Shown: one piece after another, positions 1-11,227 of the stretch
Layout of the letters: the number at the start of each line of letters is the position of its first letter
Position numbering within the stretch: position 1 is the first letter of the stretch
Assembly: GCA_003254925.1 (NCBI GenBank)
Contig: QANZ01012210.1
Span: forward strand, 348,611 to 412,610
Reading direction: 5' to 3'
DNA from: Chamaecrista fasciculata
Taxonomy: Eukaryota > Streptophyta > Magnoliopsida > Fabales > Fabaceae
DNA: 64,000 bases
The notes under the pieces: generated by a model
What the model saw: only the letters and a program-made list of their open reading frames with translations
What the model was told of the DNA's origin: nothing
Databases searched by the model: none
Position numbers and translations under genes: made by a program

Positions 1-45
<45 letters not shown>
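1..45. repeat. (CT)n microsatellite
   Basis: Uninterrupted CT dinucleotides run from the window edge to about position 45, so the full length is not visible. A purine-rich GA tract at about 508-570 lies on the other side of the ERF-like remnant. Confidence 0.95.
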
Positions 46-48
<3 letters not shown>

Positions 49-84
49 GTCTCCAACTCCATCTCTGACTCCCCAACAAACAAA

Positions 85-470
85 TTATCCACCCTCCAGT
101 AACATCACCGTCGTTTCATTCAACAACTCCGGCGATTCTTCAAACACCAAAGAGTAATTCGGCGTTGAGAAATTGAACGCGTCCTTCCAATTTGGCATAT
201 CGAAGCTGAAATAGTGTTCCTTCTCTTCCATCAAACTCGTTTCTCCTTCACACTCCCGAACACCTCTTCCGCTTCTGCTACACTCGTCACCGAAATCCTA
301 CCCAGAGCCAGACGCCTCTTAATTCACCACCACATGTATTTCCGACTTCCCTCCCCAAGGTCTTTGTCGTACACAACGAAACTTTTTACTGTTAAAAAAT
401 GTTGAAGAAACCTTCATCGGCCAATGGCAAGTCGGAGTTTCTCCGGCGGGTCTCTTTTGGGTATTGGGGG
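85..470 (-). pseudogene. AP2/ERF transcription-factor remnant
   Basis: Read on the minus strand, positions 390-355 encode KKFRCVRQRPWG, which closely matches the start of the plant AP2/ERF DNA-binding domain (family pattern FRGVRQRPWG). The same frame hits a stop just after EIHVVVN. In another frame, positions 321-262 continue with RRLALGRISVTSVAEAEEVF, which resembles the second half of the domain (RVWLGTF-TAEEAA-VY). A further open stretch from 231 to a stop at 85 could be the former acidic C-terminal region. The key glycine after FR is a cysteine, the WLG tryptophan is lost, and at least one frameshift and one stop break the domain. I read this as a dead ERF gene. A sequencing error in a live gene is less likely because several conserved residues are also changed. 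Confidence 0.55.
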
Positions 471-573
471 CGGCGACGTTCTTGCAGGTTGCTTCAATGC
501 CAAACGGAAGAGAGAGACAAAGACGAGAGAGAGGAAAAGAGGAGAGGGAGAGAGAGAGAAGAGAGAGAATCAA

Positions 574-3257
574 CTATGCCAAATTGAAAAAAAAATTGGG
601 TCCAGATTGCTTTTTCCCTTCTCTCTCATCTTGTGCGAATCGATGGACCATTTTTTTCGATGGTCCACCGAATGTCGGGGCCTGATTTGAAAAAATACTA
701 CACTTTAGTCCTTTCGGTCTACCATTTCATAGGCAAAAATAAGTATGGTGGACCAAACAAAATAATCACCTCCAAAGTTGCATATGATTATAAATTTATA
801 ATCATATTTTCACGCTTTCCAAGACAAACAGTGGCATAATTTGATTTTTTTTAAGCAACAATCACATCCAAACACCTTCTGATTATAATTAAATCACATC
901 TTACCTTTTCTAACTTTTTCTTCCATTTCTACCCCTATACAATTTATCAATTTCATTACCTTCTATCTACCAACCACAATCATTACATACCCATTTCAAT
1001 AATTTCACACCAAATAATCAACTTTCATCCAAACACCAATACACAAATAATCAACTTTGATTATAATCAGAGCAGATTTTATTATAAACGCAAACCGAAC
1101 TGAGCTTAAATATATAATATAACAGATTTCTTTGTTAGAGATGGAGGATCAAAGTGTAGGACCCGTTTGGTGCCGAAAGCATAGGTGTGCAAATACAGAT
1201 AAGGGGATGCATATAAAAGTGAAGGACAAATGAGAATGATGAATGTAAATCAAACAGGCCCTACCACCTTACACTTACATTACAATTACATGATGATGCT
1301 ATATCCGCACTTCCATGCAATTTATAAATCGGATGCTATTGCTCTGTGTTTGTACTATCTCACTATGCTTCTCTGAAACCACCCAACTATATGCCCATTT
1401 AAGGCCTCACATTTGCTATTTTTTCTATGCATCCACTCAACAGTTACAATAAATAAATATTTTAAAACATTTATTCTCATAAATTAATTTGTGAAAAAGA
1501 GTTCAATCAAAATGGCATTATATTATTGTCAATTTTTTTTTAGTAGATTAATAATTTGGTAAACAAAAAAAATCATTTTTTAACTTGATCCGCTAGAAGA
1601 TAAAATTGTAAGATTTCAAATTTGAAATATGCAATTACAGTTGATTTAATAGTTTACTACAAATGTTGAGATTTTAGTATTGGCAATAATTATGATGTGA
1701 TTCCAATTTTTGTTGATATTTCACACAACAATTGGTATTAAGGACATCTTTACTCGTGTAGGGAATTTTATGCATTCTATTCTGCAATGAATTGTTAAAA
1801 ATATGATTCAAAATTAATTATATTTTGTGAGCATATTTAATTGTTATTTTGTTTTGCTTTATAATTAAAAATTATTTGAATTATATTTTCTGTTATTCCT
1901 AAAATCTCAAAATCTGTTTGAGATGTCTTTTAGATTTAGGATTGATTTTTAGGATATTTGATCAAGATTTATTAAGATTTTTTAGATATCTTAAATTCAT
2001 GATTTCATATGTACTCTCCTATATAATAAGATATTTACTATTGAATAAGATGGACGAGTTCCCTTAAAAAAAACCTAACATGAATCACTTAATGACTATA
2101 TAAGTGTGTATTTATTAATTGAAAACAGTTTATCAAATGGACTGGTACGTTATTGTGATTTGAAGGGGAAATTTCGAAATTTTCAAAGGCCAAAATAATT
2201 GATTTTGGTTTTGGAGGATCATGTTAGAGAGAATGAAGAGTACCGAATCTCAATACCTAGGAGACAGGGAACTTTATTAATTCCAGCTAATTATCTGTTT
2301 TTGAAAGTGGCAAAGATTCTGAAATTGAATTTCTAAAGATGCTTTGGTAACCATATTGCTTTTACCAAAATATACTTCATAAGTATTTTATTTAATTGAG
2401 AAATTAATTTAGCTCGTTACCTACATATAAATATATAACTCTCGAGAGTCAACTGTTTTTTTTTTTTTTTATGAAGAGTGTCAACAGTATTTTTCTTTCA
2501 AGAATATTGCAATCAAAGTAATAAATCGTAGTTCCCTCCCTCTAATGCTACTGTGGGACCTGATTTTAAATTTATTATATATATTTTTTGTTAAATTGTC
2601 TCGAAATTCTGATCTGATATATATTTTAAAATGAGTGTTAAATATCTTTTTAATGATTATATATATTCAAAATAATAAATATTTTTTTGGTATAAATAAA
2701 TAAATTTTTTAGAGCTTTAGCTCTTCATAATATTTTCCTGTAAAGTTACTATTTTCAAATACATCCTTATAAATTATTTGCTTCATTTTTTAATGTTTCA
2801 AAAAGTTGATTTATTTTCAACAAAACAAAGATGAAATGTAAACATCTCATCCTTTGGCTTTTCTTTATAACTTTATTTCAGTCAGATCATTCATTCGCTC
2901 ACTAGTCACTACTCACTACTAAGCATACATTTTCTTTTTTTGGACTTTATAGATAGTAAGGGTACACATTTTTTAAAAATGTGTGTGTGTGTGTGTGAAA
3001 CATGCGATCCTATTACAAAAAGGGTCACAACTTTTTTTGGTCTAAAAAGGGCCACAACTAAAAGTCATGTGAAAGCCCAAATAGCCCAAACTAAACATTA
3101 GGTCATGCATAAATTCATAAGATCTGAATGAAAACCTGCTTAGTGGGCCCAAAGGCCCAACCATACCACACAAGCCCAATTTGAAAATGGCTCCAGCTTT
3201 CAATCCAGCTCAATTGATAATTACCATAGGCTTTAGCCCAGAAAAAAAGAAAAAAAA
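574..3257. other. Intergenic, no gene seen
   Basis: AT-rich DNA with no coherent ORF. It holds MITE-like ends: 'aatcacatccaaacacc' type motifs at about 862-1040, and an inverted pair around 1160-1264 (gacccgtttggt near 1160, accaaacaggcc-like near 1243) that looks like a small hAT-type relic. A (GT)n tract lies at about 2981-2997. Nothing here supports a gene. Confidence 0.6.
782..807. repeat. 26-bp perfect palindrome
   Basis: The sequence atatgattataaa is followed directly by its exact reverse complement, with no spacer. It is AT-rich and could be the centre of a decayed foldback element. No nearby gene would use it as an operator. Confidence 0.85.
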
Positions 3258-3497
3258 AAGTTGGTTGACCCAATTGGTAAAGAGTCAACTCATAACGCAT
3301 AAGATCGTGAGTTCAATTGATAATTGAATTTTTAACTCATAATTCATAACTCATAAGATCGTGAATACGAATCCAATTTCTCATAACTCATAACCCATAA
3401 CCCATAAGATCGTGAGTTCGAATTCAAATAGTAAAGAGTTAACTCATAAAAAAAAAAGAGAAGGTTGACCTAATTGGTAAAGAGTCAACTTGATAAT
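3258..3497 (+). repeat. Nested tRNA-related SINE-like repeats
   Basis: The phrase ggttgacc-aattggtaaagagtcaact occurs twice (about 3262 and 3464), and cataagatcgtgagttc or close variants occur three times (about 3297, 3351, 3404). The first resembles a tRNA-type A box and the second (gagttcgaattc) a B box, as in plant SINEs. The copies are truncated and interleaved, so this looks like repeated insertion or local duplication of one short element. Confidence 0.5.
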
Positions 3498-4441
3498 TAC
3501 ATTAAATATTTTATGCTTATTTGAAATATAATACACTTTTATTTATAATATTTATAGATATAAAAAATTGATGAAAATAATTTTTATATTAATATTTTAA
3601 AAAATATTTCTTCATATCTGAATATAAGAATTAAATTATTGGTCAAGTTTGGATATAGAAATTAATTTTAATACTCACTTATATCCGGATCGAAATACAA
3701 AAATCATAATACTTTATTTATATTCTACCCGTTATGTTATGTTTACATGTTTCTTTTATTATTTTATACTCACGTGCTCGTGGTTCGTGAGTATGTCATT
3801 GTCAAATTGGTCAGTCAATGGGAAGAACATTTATTTTAATCATCGCATAGTTTAATTAGCTGTGTTCATGCTTTAGTGAAAATGTCAAAAATAAAATTTA
3901 AGGCATTGAAGGAGGTAGGTACCACGTATAAACTTTAAATATGATCTTCGTTCTGCCAAAAACCTTAAATCAAACAAGAAGGAATAAATGAAAAACGAAA
4001 AGGTAGTTCAAACTTTAGAAGATTATGAGCATTAAGATTTAAGAAGTGGCCTCTAATGGTGACTGAAATTTTCAACGACTCATTATTCATTAACACGACG
4101 TAAGTGGCAATCCAAGTCCAACACCAATGTTTAATTATCCGCACTCTACGGTTTAAGCATTAAAATTATGTACCTTTTTTGTCTGTCTGACTTTGAGTTT
4201 TTCTTCTCACATGTTAAGTTTAAATATTTTTTTTAATGATTATAAGAAATATCTTACTTGTGTATCAAAAAAAAAAAAAAGAGATATCTTACTTTACTTA
4301 TGTGATGGTTTAAGTAAGAATTAATTTTTACTTGAAGAATAATATTGTATAATGGGTGTAAAACTTTCGCAACATTAGTATTTCTATACCACTTGTATTT
4401 TGATACTTTAGTTACAAGAATTTGATAGGATTATATAATAA
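3498..4441. other. Intergenic, nothing recognised
   Basis: AT-rich sequence with short ORFs only (longest about 68 codons, no recognisable similarity). No RNA gene or clear element was seen. Confidence 0.6.
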
Positions 4442-4740
4442 GGTAAATTATACTTTGATATTCTGTTTTATGGACCAATTTCACTTTGGTACACTATTTT
4501 TTTTAAAAGTAACATTTTGGTACCATGTTTTTTTATGATTTGTTACCTTATTCTATCTTTGTTAGGGTACCAAAGTGTTAACGGTGAAAAATATAAGATA
4601 CCAAAATGTCACTTTTGAAATACCAGAGTACCAAAATGTTAACGGTGCAAAGAATAAGATACCAAAGTGTCACTTTTAAAAGAACAAAGTACCAAAGTAA
4701 AATTAGTCCATAAAATAGGGTACCAAAATGTAATTTATCC
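4442..4740. mobile_element. Short TIR element, 'ggtaaattacactttggtacc' family
   Basis: The left end ggtaaattatactttgatat is matched, inverted, by the right end (accaaaatgtaatttatcc). Inside each arm are further copies of the motif ttggtacc / ggtaccaa. Its left arm is nearly the same as that of the element at 63239, and related to that at 12332. At 299 bp it is much shorter than those relatives, so it is probably an internally deleted copy. I see no clean target-site duplication. Confidence 0.65.
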
Positions 4741-5657
4741 TAAAAAAAATATACCAATATGCTCTATATTTATCTTCTTAAAAAGATCTTGTGTATTAGA
4801 ATAACAAATATTTATATTAACTCAAATTATCTATTTCTAATTATGGATAAATCTTATTCTGAAAATAGAAAAATTAAATCTAGTGATAGTTTAATTAACA
4901 TACAGAAAAAAAAAAATTGCATACATACAATGAGTTATATGACATAACTGTAGTCATTGGTGTGATGTGATCTAATGGTATAAAATAATGTCATGTCTAT
5001 TTTTGTAACAGTTGACTATATATCATTTTCATATTTTTTTTTCCACATAACCTTCTACACCTATTTTTTCTTGCAACTAATTCCTTATTTGATTGTTGAC
5101 TTTAACTTTCTACATAAATAAATTGTAGTTTACTCGTGCCCTCTTGATTTTTCTTACGTTGATCTCCTCATCTTATTTCTTTTTCAATGGTAGAGCATTT
5201 TCTTTAGTTAATTCCTAAAATATTTAATTTCCTTCATAGTACATATTGTTTTATCAGCAAAGGTGAGATTGTCCCCTTTGTTTTGCTTGCACAGAAAAAA
5301 AAGAAACCAATAATTTTTGTCAAACAAGAAGGGTTCAAGGCATACATGAAAGAGAGTTTCATGATTGGAGTTTCACCAACTAATGTATGATTTTGAATTT
5401 TTGGTTTAATCTAAGTTTAAAATCTAAACATTATAAAATTTAGAGTAAAAAATATAAATATAAATAATATTTTGAAAACCTTCTCTTGAGGTCATCTCTC
5501 CATATCATAATCTGAAAATCTATTGCATCTCAAATCTCAAAAGTAATCTTTACATCATAATATAACTCTTAAATCTAAATTCAAGTATATTTCTTATCCC
5601 TTGCATAACAGGGTATTGACTTATTTTTTACCCTAAACCGGGTTTGTCACAGTCTAA
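4741..5657. other. Intergenic, nothing recognised
   Basis: AT-rich, with only a 62-codon ORF of no recognisable similarity. No element ends or RNA gene were seen. Confidence 0.55.
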
Positions 5658-6009
5658 GTTAAAGTATAAATTTGGTTTTATATCTTCTGCTTAGTTTTTA
5701 ATTTGGTCATAAATATTTTTTTTTGTACATTTGATCTCATATCTTTAGATTAGTTCCTAATTTGGTCTCATATTTTTTTGCTATAGATTTGGTTTCATAT
5801 CTTTGAGTCAATTATAGAATTGGTCCTATATCTTTGAATCAGATGCAAAAGTGGTCCCGTATCTTTACAAAAAGGTCAACTTAACCAAAAGATACGAGAC
5901 CAAATTGGGACATTTTGCAAAAAATATATGATCAAAAGTGAAATAAAAAAAGATACAAGACTAAATTGGGAACTCAACAAAAGATAAGAGACCAAATTTA
6001 CACTTTTAC
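5658..6009. mobile_element. Decayed TIR element with 'tttggtc' repeats
   Basis: The left end aaagtataaatttggt is mirrored by accaaatttacacttt at the right end. Between them repeated 'aatttggtctcatatctt' blocks occur in the left half and 'agataagagaccaaatt' type blocks in the right half, giving a long imperfect hairpin. It has the same architecture as the elements at 9845 and 23839. Target-site duplication is not visible. Confidence 0.55.
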
Positions 6010-8024
6010 CTTTTATATATATATATATATTGTAAAATAACAAGCAAAAAGTATTTTTCCAGGAAAAAAGGCGAGAATGATTTCAAACGGAATCATCAAT
6101 TCCTTCTAAGTTCTAACCACTCCAGCAGGGACAGGAATTTGACATTTGTTTTGGGGTTAGCTTCTTTTAAGAATTTATGAAACTTGAAATCGTTTTAAAA
6201 TTTGCAAACACTTTACTTTACCAGTTTACCTTAGATGTCGATATATGTCATATTCATTCAAGAATTGAAGGAATTTCACTCCTCATTAAATTAATTAATT
6301 TTAAACTAAGTTCTCCCCACCTACACCTTTTTTTTTGGTAAGAAAGAAAAGCCCACCTACACCTTTTTTGTTGATGCATATGCATCCATTAATCCTTGTG
6401 GATGGATGCTACCGTCATCAATTTTCACATCATTTCTGTTCACTTTACCCAACAAAATTTCATGGATCACATCATCCCATCAATTTATTTTGTTTACACT
6501 TTACAGTGAATATTACATATATAATTGGCCAAAAAAGAATTTTACATATATAAATTTACATTGCCTTTCTCTAGAGATTTGCTCCTCAGTCCTCACTTTT
6601 GCTGAATTCTTTAATTGCTATTATTTTTTTTTCTTAAAATGTAGATATACACATTTTTCATTGAACAATTGATTATTTAACTGGAAACTTTAATGGTAAA
6701 CTCCTGATTTTTTTTGAAAATTAATTTTTCAAATGAGTCATTCTAATTTTTTAATTGCCTAAGATATCTCCTAATTCGATGGACTAAAAACTAATTTTCT
6801 GCGATCATGCTAATTAATGCAATTAGAACCTTGACAAACAGATATTATTTAGCCCTAAAAATTAAAAAAATATAAGTAACAGTAACAAATCTTATTATGA
6901 TTTTCTTAATTTTATTTTTAAGTCATAATTTTTAATTAGTAATTTTTTTGTTTTCACTTACACCTTAAGCAATGCAAATAATGCAAGATTTTTAGAATAG
7001 ATGTTTCAAAAAAAAAATATTATTAAATATCAGGAAATTAATCATAATGGTATAGTTAAGGAACTAAAATAATTTATCTTCTAGAACTTAAACCACTAAT
7101 TTCTAGAGAAAAAACCCTCGATGAAGGAGAAGCTTTACTTCTCGAGAAACTCTCAAATTCACCCAAATTAGACACTCTTTACATTTTTTCTTTTTTAACA
7201 AAAGACACTCTTTACATTACCCTGAAATGAAACCTATTCTCAAATAGCTCCAATAGGCCAAAGAGAAAAAAACTTACTATTGGATATTTAATTTGTACTT
7301 AATCAATTTGAAATTAGAGTCTAAATTTAAATTTATTTTATATGTTTTTTTATATTTAAATGTGTATAGATTTTTTAATTTAAAATCATTGAGAATTGCG
7401 ATATATCAGATAATTAATCATATATTTTAGTCATTGAAGAACTGATTTGTTAATTAGTCATAAATTCAACAACTTCAAAAAAAAATTTCTCACCAATTAA
7501 GCGAGTTACACCTCCTAGATTCGAGTCTAGTCAATATTGTTAAAAAAGCTTTAATTGTTTGCTTTCTACTCTAATAAAATTAATTTTTACTTAAACTGTT
7601 AAACAATTTTTTTTTTCTTAACAGAGGAATTTAAACAAGTTCTTACCCACTGAAACGTGTCAGGCTTGCAACTTGCAAGTTTATGAAAGCAGAAGCAACA
7701 AGATACAAGCACGGCTTCAAAAGCTTCACACTTTTCTCACTCTGACAGAGGAAACACAAACACACAAATTGAGCTTTTAATTGATCCCTTGGATTGCATA
7801 GACTGTCAATGTTATGTACAGAATTGGTATGAATATTATTGATGGAGCAGACCTTGTTTGCTCTTCTTCATGATGTTCCAAATGTAAATTACTGAAACCA
7901 TAAAAATGACATATATATAGTACAAAGGAGTGAAGCTGGTTTATTAGAAAAACTTTGGAAAATATAGCAAATTGCTATCTTCAGCAATAATAACAATAAT
8001 ATACACCAAACCCCATCATCATCC
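6010..8024. other. Intergenic and probable 3' UTR of the F-box gene
   Basis: Contains (TA)n at 6017-6032, a short direct repeat (cacctacacctttttt at about 6318 and 6355), and a tRNA-like B-box fragment (agattcgagtctag near 7517) that may be SINE debris. The last 150-350 bases before 8025 are probably the 3' UTR of the minus-strand F-box gene. No other gene is seen. Confidence 0.5.
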
Positions 8025-9473
8025 TCAAACAGCAACTTCAATAAATCTATTAGATGCCCATGTTTTTGCAGTATCAGACAGCTTGTTCTCCTCAACATTC
8101 ATTATTCTCAACTTGGGAGATTTCTCCACAAACACCTCAATAGCTTCAGATTCTATCCCACTGCAATTCAATATGTCCACATTTTCCAGAAACCTGCAAT
8201 TTCTTACCACAGAAGCCATGGATGCACCTGTGAGTCCTCTGCATCCTCTTAGCTTCAATTCAATCAGATAACTACACGAAGCTGTCATTGAAATGAACTC
8301 CTTATCAAGCAACAATTCATTGTGCGACAAGTCTAGTTTTCTCAATTGCCTCAGATTCTGTCCCAGAGTTGCAAGCAAACCTGATTCTCTCTCAACCACA
8401 TCGCAATTGATCAGTGCGAGTTCTTCGAGTCCAGAAGAAGAAGACGAAGCAGCCATTGACGACCCTAGAAGCTTCAATCCCTCTCCTGTAAGGAGACAGC
8501 AATTCTGAAGCCTTAGGGTTTTAAGGCCTCTGAAATTCGCCGCCATAGCCGAGAGGTGAGTGTTATTGAGGTCGAGAGGAAGACGAAGGTCGAGTTTCTG
8601 CAAATTCGGCCTACTCTGAGAGAAGAAATGAAGCAAACCTTCGGTGCTTCCTCCGTCGTAGACCAGAAGTGAAATTAGGGTTTGACAATTCTCCGATAGG
8701 GTTAAGAGAATCGCGTCGACGATGCTTCTACAAGTTCGAAGCTCGATTTCCTCGAGATTCTGCAAGCACTGAGCGAACGAAGAATATGAACCACCGATTC
8801 CTTGGCAACTCTGAAGCTGTAATTTCTTGAGGCTTTTGCAATTTCTCCATAGCCAACCAATTCCCCAATCGTCTCCTCGAATTCCAACCAAACAGAGATT
8901 TCGAATTCGAATCTCCGATTTCGGATTAGCGTTTTCTTCGCGTTCGGGTTGAATTTGGTTGCTCCGGTCCGGTTCGCGCGAACCGGACGAGGAGGATAAC
9001 GAGATTGAAAGTTCTCTGAGAGAAGGAAAAGCCGAAATCCATTCGAGGGAGATAGGTCGAGAGAGATTGATACAGAGAGAAGTCAAACGAGTACAGGCTG
9101 TAGAGAGAGAAACCAGGGAGGAGAGAGAAACAGGGCCGGGAAGGAATCTCAGAGCTCGGAGTTGGTTGCAGCGGGAGGAGACGACGGCGAGGAGTTCGTC
9201 GGAGAAGGCGGAGGCGGCGGCGGGGTCGCCGCCGGCGGAGACGAAGAGGGAAAGAGAGGAGAGAGAAGAGTGGTGAGAGAGGAGAGAGGAGAGAGAAGGG
9301 AGGAGAGAGGAAGAAGGAAGAAGGCGAAGAGAGAGAGAGGTTCTGGAAGAACGAAAGAGATGAAGCCAACGCTTGGAGACGAGAGAGACAGAGGAGGAAG
9401 AAGAAGATGAAGAAGAAGAAGGAAGCTTAAGGAAGATTTCTTGAAGGAGTTCATCACAGAGTATGGAATCCAT
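8025..9473 (-). CDS. F-box/LRR-repeat protein
   Basis: An intronless 482-codon gene. Residues 1-45 form an F-box (DELLQEIFLKLP, then VSLVSKRWLHLF), which in this family binds the SKP1-like subunit of an SCF ubiquitin ligase. From about residue 105 to 470 there are degenerate leucine-rich repeats of the cysteine-containing RNI type (for example LKKLQLQSCQGI, LKTLRLQNCCLLTGEGL, LIELKLRGCRGLTGASM), which would form the substrate-binding face. A serine run (residues 19-28) interrupts the F-box and a Ser/Leu-rich stretch follows at about 45-85. It resembles plant F-box/LRR proteins of the At5g51370/At5g51380 kind, but I cannot fix the orthologue. The substrate is unknown. The start at 9471-9473 is the first ATG before the F-box. 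The 5' side has CT-rich sequence (about 9555-9570) that may be leader. Confidence 0.9.
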   Translation of the reverse strand: MDSILCDELLQEIFLKLPSSSSSSSSSSVSLVSKRWLHLFRSSRTSLSLRLLPSSSLLPSLSSLLSHHSSLSSLSLFVSAGGDPAAASAFSDELLAVVSSRCNQLRALRFLPGPVSLSSLVSLSTACTRLTSLCINLSRPISLEWISAFPSLRELSISLSSSSGSREPDRSNQIQPEREENANPKSEIRIRNLCLVGIRGDDWGIGWLWRNCKSLKKLQLQSCQGIGGSYSSFAQCLQNLEEIELRTCRSIVDAILLTLSENCQTLISLLVYDGGSTEGLLHFFSQSRPNLQKLDLRLPLDLNNTHLSAMAANFRGLKTLRLQNCCLLTGEGLKLLGSSMAASSSSSGLEELALINCDVVERESGLLATLGQNLRQLRKLDLSHNELLLDKEFISMTASCSYLIELKLRGCRGLTGASMASVVRNCRFLENVDILNCSGIESEAIEVFVEKSPKLRIMNVEENKLSDTAKTWASNRFIEVAV

Positions 9474-9844
9474 CTAAAACAAACCACAAATTAACATGTA
9501 AGAACAATGATTCACTGATTATATGAGCATGTATGTATGTATATATATATATATTTCTCTCTCTCTCTCAAGTCTAATCCATCTCATTCTATGTGTGTGT
9601 TCTGTTTTGTGATTCTGTTTTTGCCAGAACAAGTTCTCCAAACTTCTGGTTTTTAACGAAAGAAAGAGAGAGAAATAGAGAATGCGGTGGAAACAGAGGC
9701 TTGCTTAGACGCAATACACTGGACGTGTAACACACGTACTTCATTTAGGGTTTGGATTAGGATCATCATTGATTGATGATGAAACCAACGTAGCCTATGG
9801 ATTAAATTATATATTTATCATAGATTACTATTACTTAATTAGTA

Positions 9845-10393
9845 GGCTTAAGCGCAATTTTGGTCCCCTAACTTTTACAAAGGTCTCAATTTGGTCCCCT
9901 AACTTTTTTTGTTGCAATTTTGGTCCCTTAACTTTCGCAAAGGTCTCAATTTAGTCCCCTAACTTTTTTTGTTGCAATTTTGGTCTCCTAACTCTTGAAA
10001 ACGTTTCACTTTGGTCCCAAGTGCACTTCCAAGTCATGAAAACGTCTCCGCATAATGGTCCTTTTTTAATCCACTTCACTCATATTTGTCACGTCATCAG
10101 CCAACTCAGCCTGCCAGATCGGCACTAACGGCAGATAATGGATGGAAAAAGTGCACTTGGGACCAACAGTGAGACGCTTTCAAAAGTTAGGGGACCAAAA
10201 TTGCAACAAAAAAAGTTAGGGGACCAAATTGAGACCTTTACGAAAGTTAAGGGACCAAAATTGCAACAAAAAAGTTAGGGGACCAAATTGAGCCCTTTGC
10301 AAAAGTTAGGGGGACCAAAATTGCAACAAAAAAAGTTAGAGGACCAAATTGAGACCTTTGCGAAAGTTAAGGGACCAAAATTGCACTTAAGCC
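9845..10393. mobile_element. Foldback TIR element, 9-bp TSD (TAATTAGTA)
   Basis: It begins ggcttaagcgcaattttggt and ends accaaaattgcacttaagcc. It is flanked by identical 9-bp repeats TAATTAGTA at 9836-9844 and 10394-10402. The right half holds about three and a half tandem units of roughly 60 bp (pattern gttaggggaccaaaattgc, then aacaaaaaaa, then ggaccaaattgagacc); the left half holds the same units inverted. It encodes nothing. A 9-bp duplication is typical of Mutator-like (MULE) transposition, so I call it a non-autonomous MULE-like MITE. It sits about 370 bp upstream of the F-box start codon. Confidence 0.85.
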
Positions 10394-10652
10394 TAATTAG
10401 TATTACTCACAAACACTTTTTTCTTAATAATTGTTAAGGTTTGGAGTTTCCCTTGTTTGTTTTCAGAAAATCTATTACATATTTACATTATTATAAACAC
10501 ATAGTGGCACTTTCTCTTTAGTTTATTTCAACTTTCTTTGTATTGTATGGTTTGGTTTATACTTCACTTCTCGTTGCCTTGATGGGTTAAATACTAAAAT
10601 AGAAATTATGGTAAGAAACACATTTTAAAACATCTCCTCATTTTATTTAAAA

Positions 10653-11218
10653 GGCAAAACACTATTTCGTGCCCCTAACGTTTGCGGTGATTTTCAGTTA
10701 TGCCCCTAACGTTTCATTTGTGTCAGTTGTGCCCCCAATGTGAAACGTTAGTTTCAATTATGCCCCCAATTTCAATCATCCACAAAAAAAACACCATTTT
10801 TGCACGATTTGAGCTCGGTTTTGATCAGATTTTATATGAGTTTTAATTTTCGGACATCACAAACTTGATTCATTTGATCAATTTCAAAGATTAAGCTCAA
10901 AATAGCCCCAAATCCGAAGAAAATCGGACCCGATAAACCCCAAAAATGACCAAAACGAAATGTAGCAAAATGAAGCATTTGTCTAAAAATTTCCATGTGA
11001 AAAATGATCCTTATGAGCCGAAAATAGTACCCATAAACTCATTTATCAAAACAAACTGAAATGAACACGGATCGAAGCTCAAAAGTTTCGAAAAATGGTA
11101 CACTAACGAGGGTGAGGGCATAATTGAAATTAACGTTTCACATTGGGGGTACAACTGACACAAATGAAACGTTAGGGGCATAACTGAAAATCACAGCAAA
11201 CGTCAGGGGTGTTTTGCC
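10653..11218. mobile_element. TIR element, 9-bp TSD (TATTTAAAA)
   Basis: The left end ggcaaaacactatttcgtgc matches the inverted right end ggggtgttttgcc. The arms extend about 110 bp and contain repeats of 'gcccctaacgttt'. Identical 9-bp repeats TATTTAAAA flank it at 10644-10652 and 11219-11227. The central 300 bp are non-repetitive and non-coding. It is a different sequence family from the neighbour at 9845 but has the same insertion signature. Confidence 0.85.
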
Positions 11219-11227
11219 TATTTAAAA

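Noticed and set aside
3258..3497. CRISPR-like array impression from the repeated 'cataagatcgtgagttc' units
   Set aside because: Spacing and repeat length are irregular, the DNA is from a plant nucleus, and the units fit SINE pol III boxes better.
8926..9487. Several overlapping ORFs on both strands over the F-box gene 5' half (Ser/Leu-, Arg- or Glu/Gly-rich)
   Set aside because: They are shadow frames of the serine/leucine-rich coding sequence; only the 482-codon frame has recognisable domains.
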